Shown one piece after another: positions 1-7,869 of a DNA stretch of 64,000 nucleotides. The position numbers and the translations under genes were made by a program. Below the pieces are notes generated by a model. It saw only the letters and a program-made list of their open reading frames with translations, ran no database searches and had not been told where the DNA came from. Source of the DNA: Yponomeuta sedellus (taxonomy: Eukaryota > Arthropoda > Insecta > Lepidoptera > Yponomeutidae); the NCBI GenBank assembly GCA_934045075.1, contig OW203738.1, forward strand, positions 5,819,487 to 5,883,486, given 5' to 3'. The first letter of the stretch is position 1. Each line of letters begins with the position of its first letter.

Positions 1-621
1 TCGATTGAAAGACAAAGAAAATTAAATAAAAATTATTTTTAAACTAACAGATAAAGATTTCAGTAAAAGAAATCTTATTTCTGTTACTGAAATAAATAAA
101 GAATATTCTATTTTTCTATCTATCTCGCCATGCACACTTTTCTTTTATTTTATAATTTTGTGCTTTCTGTACTATGATTTTTGTGTCTGCAATAAAGTGT
201 TAATAACATCAAAATTAAGGATGAGGAAGCGAAAATCTATCCTAAGCTGTGACTAACCTACTGCCAATTGTCGAAGCTTGCTGATTATTTAATGTTGTCT
301 CCATCGCCTTAATACTATAAACTATTTTTCCAGCAACAGACAATTCTGTGCCGACCGTTCCTCTTTGCCGCAGCAAGCGTAACTGACTACCGTTTCGTTA
401 TTGTTCAATATGTTTTCTAATAAGCCGCCAATAGCTTTAGTTGCTGTGAAAGGCGCTTCGCACGGACTGGTCCAGGAAAGTGGATCGTGCGTGCTGTGAT
501 CTCTATAGGGCTTTGTTTCCGGGATTGTCTTGCCATTTAGATACAAGATGGCGTTCACTTACTCTTTGCGAACTCTTTCTTTGTGTATATTAGCATCAGT
601 ACACGATATCAAATCTTGTAC
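1..621. other. Gene-free A/T-rich flank
   Basis: No supported gene. Around 130-205 the sequence ends in an AATAAA-like context (tgcaataaagtg) that resembles the LINE 3' ends seen elsewhere in the window. A 78-codon frame on the minus strand at 322-558 has no recognisable domain and no splice context that I trust. Confidence 0.4.
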
Positions 622-624
622 CTA

Positions 625-955
625 TGGGGACATAGGGACACGAGTCTCATCCCGAATTGCCGACGGTCTCCACCACGGGGGCCAAGCCCGGGATGGTGAA
701 GGATTGTAAGACTGTGGTGGGCCTTACTGTCAGAAGTTATCAAGCCGCCCATAAGGCCTCTGACATGGGTTAACGACTATCATTACATGAGAGCCGGCGC
801 CAACAGTTTAAGGTGCCTTGCGAAGCACGGAAGCGCTCGGAAAAATGCCACTAGAGGTAGTCACGGGCCGGTCACCCATCCTGCACCTGACCGTTGTTGC
901 TTAACTCAAGTGATTGATTTCAATCACTTGGTTCGACTAGGCCACAAGCGCTTCG
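625..955 (-). repeat. 5S rRNA-derived SINE, near full length
   Basis: Read on the minus strand, the head contains an AGTTAAGCAACAAC-like stretch and a GATGGGTGACCG-like stretch. These match the internal promoter region (A box, intermediate element, C box) of 5S rRNA. It is followed by a body ending in the 'gggcacgggtctcttcctgc'-type tail shared by other copies. Related copies lie at 18326, 22328, 28308, 40352, 42650, 45200 and 62085. Short open frames in it are incidental. Confidence 0.75.
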
Positions 956-1325
956 ATTGGCTACAGTATAACCTCTAGACAAAAAGTCAAGTTTATGTAA
1001 ACTCTAGCACTCCTATTGCCAAGCTGGTGATCTGTGGTTGTAAGCGGTTTACCATGTCTGGTTCTCACAGCTCAGAGTATCTTAGTTTGGGACCTGATTG
1101 TGGTGTGTAGAAGGTATTAATAAGTTCGACAAAATCTTAATTTCATTGCGTAAAGTTTCATTGCGATCCGCCATATCGTTGGTGAAGTTGATATAAAAAA
1201 ATTTTTAGAGACATTTTCTGCGACTCACTTAATGCAAGCCAATTATTAAACTGTTATGTCTTTCCCAACCAGAAGTCCCAAAGGAAGTGGGTAAGTACAT
1301 TTTATTTACTCTGCTTTCACACACG
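956..1325. other. Left flank of the virus-like element
   Basis: A/T-rich sequence with no gene. Positions about 1020-1120 resemble the non-tRNA body of a decayed SINE. The stretch ends at the target duplication of the large element. Confidence 0.4.
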
Positions 1326-1331
1326 GCCATG
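1326..1331. repeat. Left target-site duplication GCCATG
   Basis: The six bases GCCATG lie directly before the terminal AGTAGG of the left inverted repeat and recur directly after the right one (13042-13047). Six-base duplications are the known signature of Maverick/Polinton integrases. Confidence 0.9.
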
Positions 1332-1468
1332 AGTAGGATGTTATTGGGCATTCTGGACCAGCTTCCATTCGTTTGAGCTCACGACGCACCGCGCCGGTTG
1401 GCGCGGCTTGTCGTTCACTCAAACTCATTACATCTGTTCCAGAATACCCAATAATATTGATTGATTCT
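1332..1468 (+). repeat. Left terminal inverted repeat, hairpin-capable
   Basis: 137 bp that match the reverse complement of 12905-13041. The outer 82 bases are identical and the inner 55 differ at 7 positions, with no gaps. The repeat is also an imperfect palindrome. TTATTGGG (1341-1348) pairs with CCCAATAA (1447-1454). The tip is a GC-rich stem, CCGCGCC (1389-1395) with GGCGCGG (1400-1406) around a GGTT loop, extended by ACGAC (1381-1385) with GTCGT (1410-1414). Polinton ends are normally long simple repeats; a palindrome like this resembles parvovirus hairpin telomeres. Confidence 0.92.
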
Positions 1469-1586
1469 GAATTTTACTTGCGGCAGGAAATGAAATGATG
1501 TTAGTAACACAGATAAATACTGAAGTTTAATCGTGATGATCGCATTTCAGTAATGAGGACATCACTGGTAACATATTTCTCCAAAA
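1469..1586 (+). promoter_or_regulatory. Probable leader of the + strand gene set
   Basis: The 118-bp gap between the left terminal repeat and the ATPase start. It is A/T-rich, with an ATAAATA stretch near 1524 and TCAGTA near 1547 that could serve as TATA and initiator. Function is inferred from position only. Confidence 0.3.
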
Positions 1587-2276
1587 ATGAAATTTGTTAA
1601 ACAACCTACATCACTAAATCTTGAGAATATTGATGTAGGATCTGAAAAAAATACATATCGTCACGGAAAGCTTTTACCAAACACCATCCGTTGTATAGTT
1701 TGCGGACCGTCTAACTGCGGAAAAACAAACTTAGTCCTTGGGTTACTTTTACATCCTAATGGTTTACATTTCCGTAACGTGTACGTTTATTCGAAAACGT
1801 TGTATCAACCAAAATACATATTTTTAGAGAAGGTAATGAATCTCGTTCCAGGAATACGTTATTATAAATATCGCGATAACAAAGAAGTCTTAAATCCAAG
1901 CTTAGCGTCTCAAAATTCTGTCATTATTTTCGACGATGTTGCCTGTGAAAATCAAAATAACATTCGTGATTACTTTGCCATGGGTAGACATAAAAATATA
2001 GACTGTTTTTATTTGAACCAAACTTATAGCAAAGTCCCAAAACAACTGGTTCGCGACAATGCAAATCTACTCATCATATTCAAACAGGATGATATTAACT
2101 TACGTCATATTTATGATGAACATGTGAACACTGATATGCCTTGGCATCAATTTCGCGAACTTTGTTCACAAGTTTGGAAAGATACATTTAGCTATTTAGT
2201 GATTAATAAAGACTGTCAAAGAAATAACGGATGCTACAGAATGAAATTCGACACCTTTATTACTTTCGACGAGTGA
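1587..2276 (+). CDS. A32/FtsK-type genome-packaging ATPase
   Basis: A 229-residue P-loop ATPase expected to pump viral DNA into the preformed capsid, as in Polintons, adintoviruses and other PRD1-like viruses. The Walker A motif GPSNCGKT is at residues 40-47. Walker B is the hydrophobic run ending in FDD with Asp116-Asp117. A downstream YLNQTY segment followed by VPKQLVRDNANLLIIF fits the sensor region of the A32-like family. Length suits the small ATPases of Polintons. It is the first gene inside the left terminal repeat, 81 bp before the next gene, so it is probably the leader of the rightward gene set. The ATG is preceded by AAAA, a good insect start context. The frame is intact. Assignment is from motifs and neighbours. 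Confidence 0.9.
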   Translation: MKFVKQPTSLNLENIDVGSEKNTYRHGKLLPNTIRCIVCGPSNCGKTNLVLGLLLHPNGLHFRNVYVYSKTLYQPKYIFLEKVMNLVPGIRYYKYRDNKEVLNPSLASQNSVIIFDDVACENQNNIRDYFAMGRHKNIDCFYLNQTYSKVPKQLVRDNANLLIIFKQDDINLRHIYDEHVNTDMPWHQFRELCSQVWKDTFSYLVINKDCQRNNGCYRMKFDTFITFDE

Positions 2277-2357
2277 GATACATAAATGCCGTTTTTTTTA
2301 AATCAGAAGCCACTTTCTTATCTTCTTTATATGCGAGTAGTTGTAAAATAAGAAAAA

Positions 2358-3302
2358 ATGTGTGATGAAAAATCAATTAAACAACAAATAATTAAGTCTG
2401 CTGAGGCTGTTAAAAAGAAGGTTCAAAACATGAAAAATACTAAAATGGATTCTGAGTTGGCATTAGAAACTATGTTCAAACCAGTAACAGATCCACTTAA
2501 ACAGCTAACGAGAACCCCGTATCAAGAACAGTTAAGTAATGAAGATGTTGATTCGCTTGAACATTTAGCACGACAGTCTACACCTACGAAGAAACGAAAA
2601 TTTTCTGAAATTAGCTCTTCAAGGGAATCACTCCAAGAGGTATCGAATGCTAGTAACAGCGATGATAACATAAGTGACTCTGAACTGAATCAAAGTCTTA
2701 GAAATAACATGAGTGACATATTTTTTGAAACAAATTCGGATGGTGCTTCAACACCAAATGCAAAGTCTTTATCGTCATGGTTTTTATCATCAGAAGTATT
2801 CAAAGATGTACCTTATGGAATTAGATTGGAAAATGGAAAACCTATGATAGGATCAGCACCGCTCTCCATAACTAATGATGCATTTGAAATAGCAGGTCAT
2901 TCGTATGTCAAAACTAATGGACTCAGTGAATTACTTTACAAAAAAAATCCTGATCTAAACATTATCACTGAAGATGATAAAAGGAATTATAAATTTATAC
3001 TAATAAGCACAAACGCTCATCGACGTAAATATGATCCCAATCAACCAATCAATAGCAACAGAGGATTTAAGTATTTACAAATTGTAAAACCCTTATTATG
3101 TTCCGCCAATGTTTCCAAAGGAAAGGGTTTATCATTGCTTAAAAAAGTTGATAACAAAGTAGATTACATTTTTTGGAATGATCCAAACGAATTAGTTGAA
3201 ACATTGAAATTATTAATAGCTTCGAAAGATGCCGGTAATACTGGCTTAGATGATGAAATTGTATCAGTTTTAACAGAACTGAAAAAACGTGGTGTGATAT
3301 AA
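2358..3302 (+). CDS. Polinton-associated protein with DUF8207-like C-terminal region
   Basis: A 314-residue protein of unknown function. The first half is charged and low in complexity: a Lys-rich helix, an NLS-like KKRK near residues 78-81, then a Ser/Asp/Asn-rich tract. From about residue 152 (YGIRLENGKPMIG) to about 245 there is a compact domain with ILISTNAHRRKYDP and GFKYLQIVKPLL. I associate this pattern with a domain common in arthropod Maverick-like loci (DUF8207 from memory, to be checked by profile search). The C-terminus contains a GKGLSLLKK patch and an FWNDPNELVETLKLL helix. It lies between the packaging ATPase and a small coiled-coil protein. An AATAAA polyadenylation signal follows 5 bases after the stop (3307-3312), which may end a transcript here. 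A DNA-binding or core role is possible but unproven. Confidence 0.75.
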   Translation: MCDEKSIKQQIIKSAEAVKKKVQNMKNTKMDSELALETMFKPVTDPLKQLTRTPYQEQLSNEDVDSLEHLARQSTPTKKRKFSEISSSRESLQEVSNASNSDDNISDSELNQSLRNNMSDIFFETNSDGASTPNAKSLSSWFLSSEVFKDVPYGIRLENGKPMIGSAPLSITNDAFEIAGHSYVKTNGLSELLYKKNPDLNIITEDDKRNYKFILISTNAHRRKYDPNQPINSNRGFKYLQIVKPLLCSANVSKGKGLSLLKKVDNKVDYIFWNDPNELVETLKLLIASKDAGNTGLDDEIVSVLTELKKRGVI

Positions 3303-3370
3303 AATGAATAAATACTTATGTAATCTATATTTTATTTTATTTCTACTCTAACCTTCACACTATTTACAAG

Positions 3371-3733
3371 ATGAATATAGATAAATTTGGACATCATGTT
3401 CATAAAAGACTGCGTGTGTCAGATCCATTAAATTTGGTTCCTATAAACACAGGGCTAAGTAAAAATGAGTCAGGAGTTTACGACTTAAAACAATGTATAT
3501 TGAGAGGATTACCGTTAGCTGTAGCAGCAGATGAAGCTGTTAGCAAGGAGTATGTAGAAAAAAACAATAAATTATATTGTAAAAAACAAGATTTCATTAA
3601 TGAACTTAAAAGTATAAAAACTCAAATACAACTGCTACAGAAACAGTTAGATGAGAAGTGTTCAAAGGTAGAAGCGAGTAATATTATTAAAGATCATATA
3701 GTAGCACTCAGAGACTCATCGAAACCAGCATGA
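3371..3733 (+). CDS. Small fibre-like / coiled-coil protein
   Basis: A 120-residue protein. Residues about 36-62 read YDLKQCILRGLPLAVAADEA followed by VSKEYVE. This is close to the repeat of trimeric phage and virus fibres in which a short 'rrItnl' strand is followed by 'p..d.DAvtk.YVd'. Residues about 70-105 form a coiled coil (NELKSIKTQIQLLQKQLDEK). Together these suggest a trimeric spike or fibre-base component of the virion, though no knob domain is present. The stop overlaps the integrase start in the sequence ATGA (3730-3733), so translation of the two is probably coupled or they share a transcript. The role is inferred from the motif and not from a named family. Confidence 0.65.
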   Translation: MNIDKFGHHVHKRLRVSDPLNLVPINTGLSKNESGVYDLKQCILRGLPLAVAADEAVSKEYVEKNNKLYCKKQDFINELKSIKTQIQLLQKQLDEKCSKVEASNIIKDHIVALRDSSKPA

Positions 3734-4662
3734 GCAAACAATCTGTTGTAAATGAAATCCATAAAGCAGCTAGAAGAAATTTCCCACGTCGTTCTGTTAT
3801 TTTAAAAGGGATTGATGATTTATGGCAAGCCGATTTGATTGATATGCAAAACTATCAGAAGGTTAACAAAGGATTCAAATTTATTTTAGTAGTCATCGAT
3901 GCTTTTTCTAAATACGCATGGATCGCTCCATTAAAGAATAAAACAAAAACTGAGGTGTCTCTAGCGTTTGATAAGGTTTTACAAGAAGGCCGATCACCTG
4001 CTAATTTACAAACCGACAAGGGTACCGAATTTCACAATGACGTTTTTCAGAAGCTTACGAACCGATGGAAAATAAATCATTATTCAACTTATTCAACAAA
4101 AAAAGCGTCTATAGTAGAAAGATTAATAAGAACTTTGAAGAGCAAGTTGTTTAAACATTTTAGCTTGTTTGGAAATTATAAGTGGATTGGAGAACCTTTA
4201 TGTGATATAGTTAAGAGCTATAATAATACTATGCATCGCACTACAAAACATATGCCGTCTGAAATAAACAAGTTAAATGAATCACTCGTTGCATGTAATA
4301 TAAACAAATCACAACCTTCCTTACCTGCAAAGAAAATTAAATTTCGTGTTGGAGACTTTGTCCGTATCAGCAAGCACAAAGGAGATTTTCAAAAAGGATA
4401 TACACCAAACTGGTCTACCGAATTATTCACTGTTGTAAAAGTAATAAAATCTATACCCACAACATATTACATACGAGATCAACATTGTATACCAATAAAA
4501 GGTTGTTTTTACGAACACGAACTGCAAAAAACTAGCTGTCCCAATATTTATTTAGTTGAGAAGGTAATTAAAAAAAAGGGAAACAAATATCTTGTTAAAT
4601 GGCTCGGCTTAGGTCAAGAGGAAAATAGTTGGATTAATAAAAGTGCTATAATAAAGCATTGA
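3730..4662 (+). CDS. Retroviral-type DDE integrase with chromodomain
   Basis: A 310-residue integrase that would join the element ends to host DNA and make the 6-bp duplication seen here. The catalytic core has Asp35 (WQADLID), Asp96 (QTDKGTEF) and Glu130 (ASIVER), with 33 residues between the last two, as in Polinton integrases. Residues about 204-251 (KFRVGDFVRISKHKGDFQKGY onward) form the SH3-like segment typical of this family. Residues 273-310 (IYLVEKVI...YLVKWLG...SWI) are a chromodomain that may steer insertion to particular chromatin. There is no clear N-terminal zinc finger, which suggests a shortened form. The ATG lies in an ATGA overlap with the upstream gene. All catalytic residues are present and the frame is open. 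Confidence 0.93.
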   Translation: MSKQSVVNEIHKAARRNFPRRSVILKGIDDLWQADLIDMQNYQKVNKGFKFILVVIDAFSKYAWIAPLKNKTKTEVSLAFDKVLQEGRSPANLQTDKGTEFHNDVFQKLTNRWKINHYSTYSTKKASIVERLIRTLKSKLFKHFSLFGNYKWIGEPLCDIVKSYNNTMHRTTKHMPSEINKLNESLVACNINKSQPSLPAKKIKFRVGDFVRISKHKGDFQKGYTPNWSTELFTVVKVIKSIPTTYYIRDQHCIPIKGCFYEHELQKTSCPNIYLVEKVIKKKGNKYLVKWLGLGQEENSWINKSAIIKH

Positions 4663-4711
4663 AGTATATTACTACAGATTAGTTAACTTATTTTTCATTA
4701 CATCGTTAGTT

Positions 4712-5440
4712 ATGAAAGGGAAAGGACTTCTCAATACTTTAATCAATAATTTACCAATAGAGTTACACTTACCAGGCTACAACTACTGCGGTCCAGGTAC
4801 TCGATTACAAGAACGTTTGCAAAGAGGCGATAAAGGCATAAACCCTTTGGACAGCGCTTGTATGCTGCACGACATAGCTTATTCAAAGTATTCAAGTTTA
4901 GAAGATCGGCATAAGGCTGACTTAGAGCTAAGAAAGATGGCAAAGCAACGATTAAAATCAGAAGATGCTAGCAGAGGTGAAAAAGTTGCATCATGGTTGG
5001 TGAATAAAGTAATGAAAGCAAAAATTAAATCGGGTGCTGGAATTAAATCATTCAAAACTTCTATGGCTAAATTAAAATCGCATCTGAAAAAAAAGAAACC
5101 TAAAAATATTCAAGATGCTATTCAGTTTGCATACTTAGCAGCAAAAAAAATATTTCATAAGAAAAATAATATGAAGCTGCCAAGAATTATTCCCATCCCT
5201 AAAACTGGAGGAATACTTCCACTCATTCCTATTTTTGCTGGTCTATCAGCATTGGGTTCTTTAGCTGGAGGTATTGGTGGAATAGCAAAAGCAGTTAATG
5301 ATTACAAGTCAGCCCAAAAAAATCTTTCTGAATCCGTGCGTCACAATAAAATGATGGAATCGATCTCCTTAGGCAAAGGTTTATACATCAAACCATACAA
5401 GACAGGTAAGGGATTGTGCGTACATTCTTCAAAAAACTAG
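4712..5440 (+). CDS. Minor virion protein with parvovirus-VP1-like phospholipase A2 domain
   Basis: A 242-residue protein. Residues 21-60 carry the calcium loop YNYCGPGT (Tyr25, Gly27, Gly29) and the catalytic HDxxY motif (His53, Asp54, Tyr57, in DSACMLHDIAY). This is the pattern of the VP1 unique-region phospholipase of parvoviruses, which breaches endosomes during entry, and of PLA2-like proteins in arthropod Polinton loci. A basic stretch follows. A hydrophobic Gly/Ala-rich segment at about residues 165-190 (LIPIFAGLSALGSLAGGIGG) resembles the membrane-active helix of adenovirus pVI-type proteins. The C-terminus repeats a GKGL motif (SLGKGLYIKPYKTGKGL). It may combine entry and internal-capsid cement functions. 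The 3' end overlaps the protease gene by 25 bases in another frame. Confidence 0.85.
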   Translation: MKGKGLLNTLINNLPIELHLPGYNYCGPGTRLQERLQRGDKGINPLDSACMLHDIAYSKYSSLEDRHKADLELRKMAKQRLKSEDASRGEKVASWLVNKVMKAKIKSGAGIKSFKTSMAKLKSHLKKKKPKNIQDAIQFAYLAAKKIFHKKNNMKLPRIIPIPKTGGILPLIPIFAGLSALGSLAGGIGGIAKAVNDYKSAQKNLSESVRHNKMMESISLGKGLYIKPYKTGKGLCVHSSKN

Positions 5441-5811
5441 TTAAAAGGTTACCCAGACGAGCACTGAGTAATATAGATTTAATATATTATACTCGGGACA
5501 TCCCATACTTTCGAGGTGTCTATATGAGAGACACTTTACCAAGCAAATCAAATAACATCGAGTGCGCTATCCTGAATCTAGATAATTCAATAAATCCGGG
5601 AACTCACTGGGTAGCCTACATTAAGATAAATAATTACAGCGTGTACTTTGATAGTTATGGTTTAAAACCACCTGTAGAATTAATCAAGTACTTAACAAAA
5701 AACACTAACGTTTATTATAGTTATATGAACTATCAACAAAACAACACCTATAATTGCGGTCATTTATGCATAAAATTTTTAAAAACATTCTGGTTGAAAC
5801 ATTTATATTAA
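5416..5811 (+). CDS. Adenovirus-type (C5) cysteine protease
   Basis: A 131-residue maturation protease expected to cleave capsid precursors, like adenain in adenoviruses and the Ulp1-like protease of Polintons. The triad is visible: His64 in GTHWVAYI, Asp79 in VYFDSYG, and Cys114 in NTYNCGHLC, with Gln107/Gln108 as oxyanion candidates. It is shorter than adenain (about 200 residues) but matches the compact Polinton enzymes. The start lies inside the end of the phospholipase gene; an in-frame ATG there gives a basic N-terminus (FFKKLVKRLPRR). The overlap implies a shared transcript. The frame is intact. Confidence 0.9.
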   Translation: MRTFFKKLVKRLPRRALSNIDLIYYTRDIPYFRGVYMRDTLPSKSNNIECAILNLDNSINPGTHWVAYIKINNYSVYFDSYGLKPPVELIKYLTKNTNVYYSYMNYQQNNTYNCGHLCIKFLKTFWLKHLY

Positions 5812-5842
5812 GAAATCATAAACTATTCTCACCATTATTACG

Positions 5843-6514
5843 ATGTCATTCACGCTATCAATAACCGGTTGTAAACCAGCTTTGTCAACATTTTATTCGC
5901 CGGCTCTGCAGCTTGATGGTGAATATGAATGTGGGCTGATCTTTTTTTCGACGTTTAATTCGATTCCTAACATAGAATGCTACAACAACAAATTTCATTA
6001 TGGCGACAACGAAATGATTGAAATACCCGAAGGATCATACGAGCTATTAGATATAAATGACTTTTTAAAAACAAATTTAGTAGACTGTACGTTTAATTTG
6101 ATATGTAACAATAACACTTTGAGCACAAAAATAATTTGTTCAAAAGATATTCATTTTGAGAAATCCGGTTCAATCGGAAGGATATTGGGTTTTGGAAATC
6201 AGACTCTTAAAGCTAATATATTACATGAGTCTCTCTTCCCTGTAAACATTCTACCAACAACCATCGTTCGAATAGAATGTGATATCGTGAGCGGATCGTA
6301 CATAAATGGGAAGCCTAGCCATATAATTTACGAATTTGCACCTAATGTACCGCCAGGGTACAGGATTATAGAAATCCCAAAAAATTTGATATATTTCCCA
6401 GTAAATCAAAATACAGTTAGCGAGATTAATATAAGGATTTTGGATGCAAATAACAACCTTATAAATCTACGACAAGAAGAACTACAGTTATATTTACACC
6501 TAAGACGAAAATGA
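5843..6514 (+). CDS. Penton-like minor capsid protein (single jelly roll)
   Basis: A 223-residue protein that would form the pentameric vertex of the capsid. The segments LQLDGEYECGLIFFSTFNSI, EIPEGSYEL, LGFG, PVNILPTTIVRIECDI, YEFAPNVPPGYRIIEIP and the C-terminal LQLYLHLRRK follow the order found in minor capsid proteins of insect Polinton/adintovirus loci. It is mostly beta-strand with no signal peptide or membrane span. It starts 32 bp after the protease stop. Its own stop overlaps the next ATG in the sequence ATGA (6511-6514). Placement just before the major capsid gene is the standard order. The jelly-roll fold is inferred from family resemblance. Confidence 0.82.
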   Translation: MSFTLSITGCKPALSTFYSPALQLDGEYECGLIFFSTFNSIPNIECYNNKFHYGDNEMIEIPEGSYELLDINDFLKTNLVDCTFNLICNNNTLSTKIICSKDIHFEKSGSIGRILGFGNQTLKANILHESLFPVNILPTTIVRIECDIVSGSYINGKPSHIIYEFAPNVPPGYRIIEIPKNLIYFPVNQNTVSEINIRILDANNNLINLRQEELQLYLHLRRK

Positions 6515-6657
6515 TAGATTTCATAAATAAAACATTGGTACCCGAAACCAAAGATCTCAGTACAACACATCCACCGCAACAGAAACCACCTGCTAAAAAG
6601 AAAAAACTGACTAAGGAAAATAAACAATTTCTCAGATACTTAAAAGTCATAAAATGA
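6511..6657 (+). CDS. 48-residue basic protein between the two capsid genes
   Basis: A small frame that starts in the ATGA of the penton-like gene's stop and ends in the ATGA of the major capsid start, so it fills the gap exactly. The product has a PPQQKPPAKKKKLTK tract (residues about 22-36) and a basic C-terminus, with no hydrophobic span. The double start/stop overlap argues that it is real. A role in condensing DNA in the capsid, like small basic core proteins of adenoviruses, is a guess. No homologue is recognised by eye. Confidence 0.62.
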   Translation: MIDFINKTLVPETKDLSTTHPPQQKPPAKKKKLTKENKQFLRYLKVIK

Positions 6658-6992
6658 ATATCTTAAATATCTTGGATTCTTTCGCCTACGACAACAGCAT
6701 TGAAAGCTACCAAATCCATTCGTATAAGCCCTACATTAATAGTTTTAACAAAAACGATGAAATACGCATTCCCATCAATCAACAAGACTTATACGTCTTA
6801 CCGTCACAGAGTACACTATACATCGAAGGTTCTATCACAGTGCACCGTCCAAATGGCGATAAAAAAGAGAGAGTGAGTAATATTGAGTTGGTGAATAATG
6901 CAGCGCTTTTTCTTTTCCAAGACATTCGATATGAACTAAATGGCGTAGAAATTGATAGGATAAAAAAATGCTGGGATCACAACTACTATTAA
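6654..6992 (+). pseudogene. Major capsid protein, N-terminal part before a frameshift
   Basis: The first 112 codons carry the start of a double-jelly-roll (hexon-like) capsid protein of the type found in insect Polinton/adintovirus loci: DNSIESYQIHSYKPYI, NDEIRIPINQQD, then an SxLYIEGxI strand and IRYELNGVEIDR. After the run of seven A at 6962-6968 the frame meets a stop within eight codons, while the family pattern goes on in the +1 frame. One extra base in the run explains both. Either the copy is mutated or the homopolymer is misread. The ATG overlaps the stop of the 48-residue gene (ATGA). Confidence 0.8.
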
Positions 6993-6996
6993 ATCA

Positions 6997-7869
6997 TTGC
7001 TCTCGATGAATGAAAATGAATCAAAAATGTCACGGCTATGGGGGTGGGACATTGATGGAATAAAAAATACTACTGGTAATTTTTCCGCCTGTATCCCATT
7101 GAATAAAGTTTTAGGTTTCGCTGAAGATTATAATAAAATAATAATGAACTGTAAACATGAGCTGGTTCTTTTGCGTAGTAATACAAACCTTAATTCTATT
7201 AAATTAACCACTAATGAAGTGTTAGATGACATAACCATTAACAAAATTGTATGGAGAGTACCGCATATAAAAGTATCTGATCGTGAAAGAGTTAACTTGC
7301 TGAGATGTTTGGAGAAAGATAGACCTATCAGTTTAGCATTTAGGAATTGGGATCTCTATGAATACCCTCTTTTACCACAGACTACAAAACATACTTGGTC
7401 TATAAAAACCACATCTCAATTAGAGAAACCACGTTATGTGATTATTGGTTTACAAACTAATCGGAAAAGTTTAGGTATGAAAGACATGTCTCACTTTGAT
7501 CATTGTTATGTACGTGATGTCAAGGTTTTTTTAAATTCAACTTACTTTCCATATGAAAGTCTCAATATTAAGTTTACTGAAGAAAGGTATATGATATTAT
7601 ATGAGCAGTACGCTAGATTCCAACAGTCTTACTATGGACGTCGGTGTGAGCCGTTGTTAAATCTGAAGGATTTCAAAGATAAAGCACCATTATTTGTAAT
7701 AGATTGCTGCAGGCAAAATGAGACCCTGAAGACAGGTCCCATTGATGTTAGAGTAGAAATAGAGAGTGATTTAGAAATACCAGATCAAACTTCTGCTTAC
7801 TGCCTCATACTAAACGATTGTGTAATCGAATATAAACCACTTTCTAACATCGTTAAAAAAATAACATGA
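6997..7869 (+). pseudogene. Major capsid protein, C-terminal part (double jelly roll)
   Basis: This frame is open back to the A7 run at 6962-6968, so the ATG at 6997 is probably not the true start; it is the continuation of the capsid protein begun at 6654. Visible segments include SRLWGWDIDG, KVLGFAEDYNKIIMNCKHEL, LVLLRSN and the C-terminal-half pattern PRYVIIGLQTNRK, FDHCYVRDVKVFLNSTYFPY, ARFQQSYYG and PLFVIDCCRQNE. Combined length would be about 400 residues, normal for this family. Apart from the single break it shows no decay. The last four bases overlap the next gene as ATGA (7866-7869). Confidence 0.82.

Noticed and set aside
322..558. 78-codon minus-strand frame near the left edge
   Set aside because: No recognised motif and no convincing splice or promoter context; kept only as a remark.
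6954..6998. Programmed -1 frameshift in the capsid gene at A AAA AAA
   Set aside because: A -1 shift would enter the wrong frame; the capsid pattern continues in the +1 frame, so a one-base insertion is simpler.
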